Origin: Owenia fusiformis | Taxonomy: Eukaryota > Annelida > Polychaeta > Sabellida > Oweniidae | Assembly: GCA_903813345.2 (NCBI GenBank) | Contig: CAIIXF020000011.1 | Coordinates: forward strand, 17,903,754 to 17,963,753 | Direction of reading: 5' to 3' | DNA: 60,000 bases | In this document: one piece after another, positions 26,201 through 35,200 of the stretch | Layout of the letters: every line of letters starts with the position of its first letter | Numbering within the stretch: position 1 is the stretch's first letter | The notes under the pieces: model-generated | The model's input: only the letters and a program-made list of their open reading frames with translations | Database searches by the model: none | Told to the model about the DNA's origin: nothing | Translations under genes and position numbers: made by a program

Positions 26201-29200
26201 TTGTGAATTATGGAATATGCCTTCACAGGAGGTGCTGATGACCCAAAATGCAGCATTACTAACAGCTGCAAAAAATGGACAGTTACGATGTATAAAACTG
26301 CTCCTTGATCAAGGTATGCAATGTTTCCATAGTTTCTGTTGGCTTCCTTCCCCTATTCGTAATTTAATATAAACCTGTAGTAGGACATGGGCTTGTCATA
26401 ATTTCACACGTTGATGAAAATTTTTTGAAACCAAGATTTCTAGATAATTGTACGATTTCAAATATGATATCACTATGACTGAATTTGGATTAAGTATTTT
26501 AATGATGTAAATCAAGATTATTTCAACATGCATCTTGTCTACTGTTACATTTCCCACCCCATGCCTACCATTTTGTGACATCTCCCAGCCTATCACTTTG
26601 TGGAAATACCACAAGATACACAATTAACCCCCCATATAAAGTTTAAACCATGTTGGTTAATATTATAGTCCTATCCGATGTTATCTAAATTCGCAAATTC
26701 AATATATATCTTTCAATTTAACCTAGATTTTGAAGGACTTTTTGTAGAAAAAATTGTAAAATTTCAAACTTCACAGAGAGACTTCAATAAATGACCTCAA
26801 TGGTATAAATATGTTCCAGGTATCAATGTGAATGTCAACAAAATTGACTGGAACAAGAACACAGCACTGATGCACGCAGCGAGACAAGGCCACACGCAGT
26901 GTCTCAAGTACCTCATCTACATGGGGGCAGATCTCAAAGTCCTCAGCGTTAACAATCAGACTGCGTTAGATGTTGCCTGTGAAGAGGGAAAACTGGCTTG
27001 TGTTAAAATACTTCTCAAACATGGCGCAGAGGTCAACAAATGGCAAGAGTGTGGTGGAAAAAGTCCACTGATGTATGCCTCAGAGCATGGCCATCCAGAG
27101 ATTGTACAATTGTTGCTTGATTATGGGGCTATTGTAAATGAAACTGATAGAAACCATATGAATGCATTAGCATATGCAACTGTCAAAGATAACATTAAAT
27201 GTGTGAAAGTGCTGCTCGCACATAAAGCCGAAGTGAATATTTCATTTGGAAAGTTGAATTCAACGCCACTGCACCATGCAGCCATGAATGGGCAAATGGA
27301 GGCTATGGGCATGTTGATAGAGCATGGCGCCTTTTTGGACAAGCTAGACAAAGAAAAGTGGAGTCCACTGATGTATGCATTCGACAAAGAAAACCTGGAG
27401 TGCGTTAAGATATTGCTCAAACATGGAGCTAGCCCCAATGTAACGTACCAAGAATTTGATGATAAACGCTCACTCCTGATGCATGCTATTGAACTGAGAC
27501 ACACGTCACGTGTCGAGTTACTTCTATCTGAGGGGGCCAACATTAACCAGACTGATGCTAATGGAGCCACTGCTCTGCTTCACGCTGCCAAACAGTCAAA
27601 TATTCCCTATATGAGAATGCTTCTTAATAATGGAGCCCATTTAAGTACAACTGCTTGCGACTTCTGTGGTTCAGCCGTCAACCTTTGTTACGACACAGAA
27701 GTGTTACATCTTCTTGTATTCTATCTCGGTTGCTTTAAATGCAAATCTGATATTAAGAAGGACCAATTGAAATACCCGCTGCCAGATGAACAGATAGCTG
27801 ATACAGTGAGTAAAATATTAACAGAAACCATGAGCTTAAGACATCAGGCGAGAATGTCCGCACGTCAGGCTTTAACATCAAAGACACCTGGCATCGGGGA
27901 AAAATGTAACAACCCTAGCAAGAATCACATCACTGCTAAATGGTTTAATGAGAGTGTCAACACACTACCATTGCCCAATCAAGTCAAAGAATACATCAAG
28001 TTCAAAGAACTATAAACACTAAATTATAAGAATAGAGTTAGTGTATAGTCATAATATTTCCTTGGAATAAGTAAAATACAGGTGTATTTAAAATACATCT
28101 AATTTATTACATTGTAAGTACCACAATTTGAGAATTGAATTTCTAAATTAATGATAACACGCCTTTTGTATTATCATGACATTTTCCTATAGTACAAGAG
28201 GAACACTCCAAGGTCATATTGAATAGGTAGGTCTATGGGGGGGGGGCTATGATTGAGCACCCTGGGTGAATGTATTGTATTGGTGGAGTAAAGGAAAATA
28301 TATTGGCGAATCCCGAAAAACCAAAGGTATACATCAGTCAGAGTCTTATAACAAGTTTATGGGTAAACAGTTTAGAGATGTTGATTTACCAAAAATGATA
28401 TTGTGTGATTATTATATAGTTGGAGCCGGGACTACATGTGATGTAGCATGATTTATGTGTTAAAAATTCTAGACATACCCATGAATTTACCATAGTATTT
28501 ACATTTTATGATGTTATTTAATTATTTATTTAATTATTTATACAATTACTTATTATAAAATATAATGCTATTTAATGTATTGATTTTACTGGAATGGTGG
28601 GAGAGGGCATATAAAGTGTCTGAAAAAGGTTGGTGCCTTTAGACAATGGGATATTGATAAACTTCATGTCACCATAACATATGTTTACATAAAAATGTAT
28701 TTTATATTAATATATTTCAGGGATGGTTTGTTAATTTTAATGACTTTTAAATTGTTGATTTTATTATAGATGTATGTAATTAAATCACGGTACATTGCAC
28801 TCAGTATAACTTAAACTACCTGTCACTAAAATATATATCTTAACACTGTAATTTACATACAGGATGATATGAAAAATAATTTGTGTTTTAGCCAAAATTT
28901 ATATCTTACAATATAATTAGGAAGACACCATACAGGTTGACTGGACAAAACAGTCAGTGGGACTTTATGTCAAATACAGTTAGACCTGTGTAGATTGAAC
29001 GTTTTTTTGCCGAGAAAAAACATTCAGTGTTGGGAGGTGTTCACTACAGAGGGAAATTTATACAGAAGTTGGTAGAGTATTTGTGGGGGAAGAGTGTCCA
29101 CTAGAGACAGGTGTATACTATAGAGGTGTTCACTAAAACAGGTTTTACTGTATTTCAGTATATCAGATATGTTCACAGCATCTTCATTTTGCACCTTTAA

Positions 29201-32200
29201 CCTTTGTATTTTGAAGTTATAACACCCTATGTCTAGAAAAGTTAAAGGTTTGGAGAGGGGTCTTCTCGACTAAACAACTCTACATTTATGACTAAGACCA
29301 TTCTATTAATTATTTATTTTTAGTTTCAACTCGAATATGACACTTTTATGTATTATTCAAGTCAAATTTAATTTTGAAATGGTTAGACTTGATAAATTGT
29401 AGAAACAATAGAGCCAAAATGTTAACTCAAAATTTGAAGAATTCATAGATGTTCAGTTGCATACAATACAATTGCATACAATACAAAGTGTACAATACAA
29501 GGTTTTTCACAATGGGAGTTTATTGTTGTGTTTAGTTCTCTATATAATCCTTTAAATATGTATACAGATTAGATTAGAACTGCCGCATACACATTATAAC
29601 ATATTTACTCCTATTAAAATTTGTATAAAGCACCCCTCTCCTATTCTCTCTCCCTCCCTCTTTCTTCTATCCCCCAATATTGATCCCAAAACCTCAACGT
29701 CTGCTGATGCTTGAATGGGAGGTTAATACAATTTTTATGAGTACAGGGGCAATTTTCCATGTTTTGCTTATGCTGGGAGTTTTTGTGCCATTCAGCTGAA
29801 GCCCTACCCCACGCGCAGGCCGCAGAGTCTAGTTATAAACTACACTCTGCCTAGTATAGACTATATTTCAGTTTAGCAGCCCCGCCCCGAAGATTGGTGT
29901 GCCTGTGACAGGCCGGGTAATAAATAATTTCAAATCTACCACGCTGATCCTTTCTCAACCAATCAGCAAAGTGGAAGGAACACATGCAAAATACGTGCTC
30001 ATCAACTATGGGGGGATGTCAGAGGAAATGACCATATAGAAAGTCGTCCATATTTCAATGACGAACTCTGATTGGCTCAGTGAGATCAGAGATTTATTGT
30101 AATATGAAAGAGTGAAGACGAAGCTCTCTTTTAAGACGGGAAGTCGAACGAATGCAAAGGGTACTGAAGCCCTGGCATGAAAAATGGCCAAATTGTTAGG
30201 TGATGCCACAGTTTTTTTTTGTTTTTTTTTATTCATTTTACAAATACATATACAATACATAAACATTGTACACTTGTAGTGGCTTTGCTGAAGGCATTAT
30301 CAGCCACTTGATTAATAATTGCAGGGTGAAGAAAAAATAAAAAATAAAATAAGAACTCGAGAGTGAAGTGAGTGGTGGCAGAGAAACCTACACATTTGCA
30401 CATTTTTCTAAAAATGTCACAGTAAGGTATCCACATCAACTATATCCCACTCCAGAAGGAGAAGCTATTATAATCCTTTCATTAAGCTAACGGTTTTGAC
30501 AATAATTGATGCAAGAGATGACGCAATCCAGGGACTGTCAATTGTAACAATAACATTTGTTTGTGCTGGTTATGAAATTAATGTCTATCGATTTATATGT
30601 ATATACATACATTGAACTTAATGTTATGCTATGTTATGTTATGTATACATAATACCTAGCAATGCTATTATATTCAAGCCAATGTAAAATAGGCAATATA
30701 TGAGTCCTATGACTACACTATACAAACCTGCATAGCCCTATTTCACTTATTTATATACCGGATATAATTTAGATGGCAACCTTATATGATGAACATTTTA
30801 ATAAATTCTACCAAATTCTTATCCCCTGGTATGTGTGTGTTACATCAAAAACACAAAGTAACCCTAAGGTAAGTTATACATCAAATCCATTAAATATAGA
30901 TCGTTTCTTCTGATTAAGCCCTCTATAATGCTTTTCTTTGAAAAATGAAATACCTTAAAATTTCATTATTTCTTGCATTTTCTTTGAAAAATGAAATACC
31001 TTAAAATTTCATTATTTCTTGCATTTTCTTTGAAAATTGAAATACCTTAAAATTTCATTATTTCCTGCATTTTGATCCATCAAAGGACAGGAAATTAATT
31101 ATCGCTAAAATATAAGTTATATAATACAAGTTCATTATTTCCTGCATTTTGATTCGTCAAGGGACAGGAAATGAACTATCGCTAAAAATATGAGTTATAT
31201 AATACGAGTTTTGCTCACCTGTCCCTGATTGAAATAGATGGCGTCAATGATTCCCTCCACAGCGCTATCAAGGTCTGCCGATTCAAACACAATAATTGGT
31301 GATTTCCCACCTAACTCAAGTGATAGTTTCTTGCCCGTACCAGCAGTTAGACGTCTCAGTGTTTGACCAACCTGGAAAAAGACACACACTTTTAAGAATG
31401 GAAGTTATTTTTCACATAACTAGTAATATAATTGCTGTTAAGGTAGTTCAACACTTTCACAATGAGAGCTGAAAACAAAAAATTGTCATTTTTCAACATT
31501 TAATCAAAATATTTTGATTTTGAACAATATATTCAACCATGACAGGCAAATATCTACACAAAATGTGAAAACATTACCAATTTCATTAATCACTAGCATA
31601 AAAACATTTTAATTACATAATGTAAAATAAGCATCATGCAGATCTACCTTAATGTTGTAAAGAAAATGGAAGTGAAGATGTGTGTTACGTTTGAGGCTCA
31701 ATCATTAACTTTTAATACAGCAAAAACAAACTCAGGCTTATTTTCTTAGTAAAAATAAATTATTTAGCTTTTGTATTTCCTCATATTTATGTGTTTTAAC
31801 CATTATCACCAACTCAATGATGCCATCTATTTATTTTAATTAACATGAATTACAACATGTTGGAGATACTGGTACTCACCCCTGTTGATCCAGTGAAGGC
31901 TACTTTGTCCACATCTACATGCCCCGCTAGCATACTGCCCATGGCTCCACTGCCTGTCACCACATTGAATATATGGATATACTGGTACTTACCCCTGTTG
32001 ATCCAGTGAAGGCTACTTTGTCCACATCTACATGCCCTGCAAGCATACTGCCCATGGCTCCACTGCCTGTCACCACATTGAATATATGGATATACTGGTA
32101 CTCACCCCTGTTGATCCAGTGAAGGCTACTTTGTCCACATCTACATGCCCTGCAAGCATACTGCCCATGGCTCCACTGCCTGTCACCACATTGAATATAT

Positions 32201-35200
32201 GGATATACTGGTACTTACCCCTGTTGATCCAGTGAAGGCTACTTTGTCCACATCTACATGCCCTGCTAGCATACTGCCCATGGCTCCACTGCCTGTCACC
32301 ACATTGAATACACCTGGAGCAGAAAACATGATATCAATTTTTCTGAGTTCACCATTTTTTGAAGGTTGAATTCTGAGCTATCAATTTCCACAATTATCCC
32401 TGCAAAAGAGATGAGAGGAAACAAAAATTTCCAAAGGAGTTGGGTAAACTAGCAACAGAGAGTGCCCCAATTGAAGTGTGAAAAAACTTTTTTAAGAATA
32501 GGAGAAAAAAACATCAGAAATGCATAGATTGAAGTCTATATTTTAGGGTAGTATTTTTAAAAAAAATTTAGAAAAAATTGTTACGGTGTCTGGAGACCTT
32601 CAAAGAGGGTGGGGGCCAGAAGGAAAAAAAATCACATATTTTGCAACCCTCTTGATGAATTCCAATTTACTCAGCTATGAATGAATGTTTTTGATTTATC
32701 TGTCCAGGATTATGTAAATATATATTTATTTGATCCATACATACAATTGATTTAAACAATATGTACAGTTTAGAGGTAAGTAAAGCTTTGAAAGGACATT
32801 TCATGCTGAGTCTGGGTGACATTTTTATTCACTGGAGGTAGTAATCCTTTGAGTGTTTTCACATAGAGCATAACAAGTCTCCACTCTAATAAGTGCTTCT
32901 TTAGTTACATAAATGTTATATTGTTGCATACAAAGAATAATTTTGATGGAGACTTATTATGCTCGATGTGAATTTTAGAACTTCATAGAAAGTTTTTTGT
33001 TGATTATTCAAAATGGCCAAATGCTATTCATGCTGCATATGTAGGAAGCAGGTAAATTCTCCTAGAAAACGGAGAAAGGTTACAGAAGATTTAGCTTCAC
33101 AAGTCAAGAATGCCAAAGTTGGACAGATAATATGCAATAACCTCTGCAAGGGCATTATAAAATTTTAGATGCTAAAATACCTGAAACATCAAGTGGTTAT
33201 ATGTGCACAACATCTGAATCAGGTAGTTCAAGTGATGATGAGTAAAACTAATCAGAAAATGTTTCATTGTTATTTCATTAACAAGCCAATGATGAAATGT
33301 GTTGAGATTTTAGATGTTTTTCACCTTTTAGGTGATCTCCAAGAAGTGATTATCTCCGTTATCTGTACTTACTGTTTCCTAGACATTATCAGAATGATTG
33401 ATAATAACTTAATAGTTGCTTTAAAATTATGTTGAATAATATCATTATGTTGAATTATAATATATACAGTGTGTGTTTTAGTGTGTGGTTTTTAGCATAC
33501 CCTATGTCGCTAACAGGAAGCAGGACATATTTCTCATAAAAAATAAACATTACTTTACGAGTCAAATCATGAAATGTACATTCTGAATTTAAATGAATTA
33601 AAAATAATAAAGTATTTTCATTATTTTAGGTACTTTTGTTCTCTCAGTGTTGCGTGGGAAGGGCGGAATATATTAATATAAATATCTCATTATTGGCAAA
33701 TTGCCAATTTACTATATATTGTAATTCCAACCTCTATGAGACTAAATTCCTACAGATATTTGTGATATTTTAACAAAAAAGGTATATTTTGGTAGAAAAT
33801 AATGAATTTTTTTAATTTGACCTTGACCTGGGGAATATGACCTTGACCTAAATTTTCATACATTTTTGAAACACATATATCACATAGATTGATAAAATAA
33901 AGAGAAAACTTGAAAATCAGGTGGGGCTTAAAATGGCCTTGTTTACCCAACTCCTTTAATTATTTATATAAATATTTATTAAAATATGTCTAAGTCAACA
34001 ATATAGGGGCAAAGAATTTAACTCATGTCATATAAAGGTAACAGAAGGGAAAGAGATGTGTTGAGTGTTAAGTTAATTAGAAACATCATTGATTTCTATA
34101 CAATTTTGACCCTAATTACTGATTTATAGCATTTAAAAGTGAAGAGATTCATTTGAAGTCAAACTAGTTTCTCAGGAGTATAAACTAGACAATGACAACT
34201 CCCCGGAGTAGCAAATCCCAACGAACAAAATATCAATTACCGAATTCCAATCAATTATACTCATTACTTTGGTTAAAATTGAAAAATTTAGATTTTAGAA
34301 TTGCGAATTCCTGCAAAGCAGCCATTTTGAATTTTCTGAGGTACAAATCTGAAGAATAATACCATAATTGTGATCCACTCCAAAATTCCTTCAATTTGAG
34401 TATAATATAGCCATACTTTGAAGGGATCGAAAAATTATTGCGAAATCGTACATTAGACTGCCATTTTGAATTTTATGAGGCTCGAATCAGAAAAAGATAC
34501 AATATTTGCAATCTACTCTTAATTGCCTTTCATTTGAGTATAATAAAGCTATACTTCAGAAAGATCTAAAAATTAGCGAAAATTACTGTTTTCCTTACCC
34601 CCCATATACGGCCCCTGGGGGTCAGGATGAAAAACACAGAATATATGTGAAATAGATAGATGTTGCGAATATACTACCAAAAGTTCAAACAATAATATTA
34701 ATTACTTTGGTTTAAAATGAAAAATTTATGGTTTTTGCGAAAAAGTCCCGTCATTTTTAAAGCGGCGGCCATCTTGAAAATTTTTTTTTGCGTACAACTA
34801 TTCACCAGTATACATCTTTCCACTAAATATGAAGAAAATCCGTCAACTCGTATTTGAGTTATCTTCCGGACGGACGGACGGACTGACGGACTGACTGACT
34901 GACTGACAGACTGACGGACGGAGGGCTTCACTATATCCCTACCGAACTTCGTTCGTTGGGATAATAATTTGAACTTGAGTGACATCTTTTTTATAATTTG
35001 AAGTTTAAAAGCGTTTAATCAATCAAACCTGGAGGTAGGCCTGCCTCAGCACAAATCTCCGCGAACAATAATGCTGACAATCTGGTATAGGTGGCAGGTT
35101 TGAGAACGACAGTATTTCCCATTGCGAGAGCTGGTGCAACTTTCCAAGTCAGCAGCATGAGAGGAAAATTCCATGGTACTATAGCTCCAATAACACCTTG

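Noticed and set aside
27121-27570. 149-codon minus frame
   Set aside because: Antisense shadow of the ankyrin exon.
32032-32369. Plus frames with repeated [15 protein letters not shown]
   Set aside because: Antisense of the ALDH16A1 exon 6 tandem copies.
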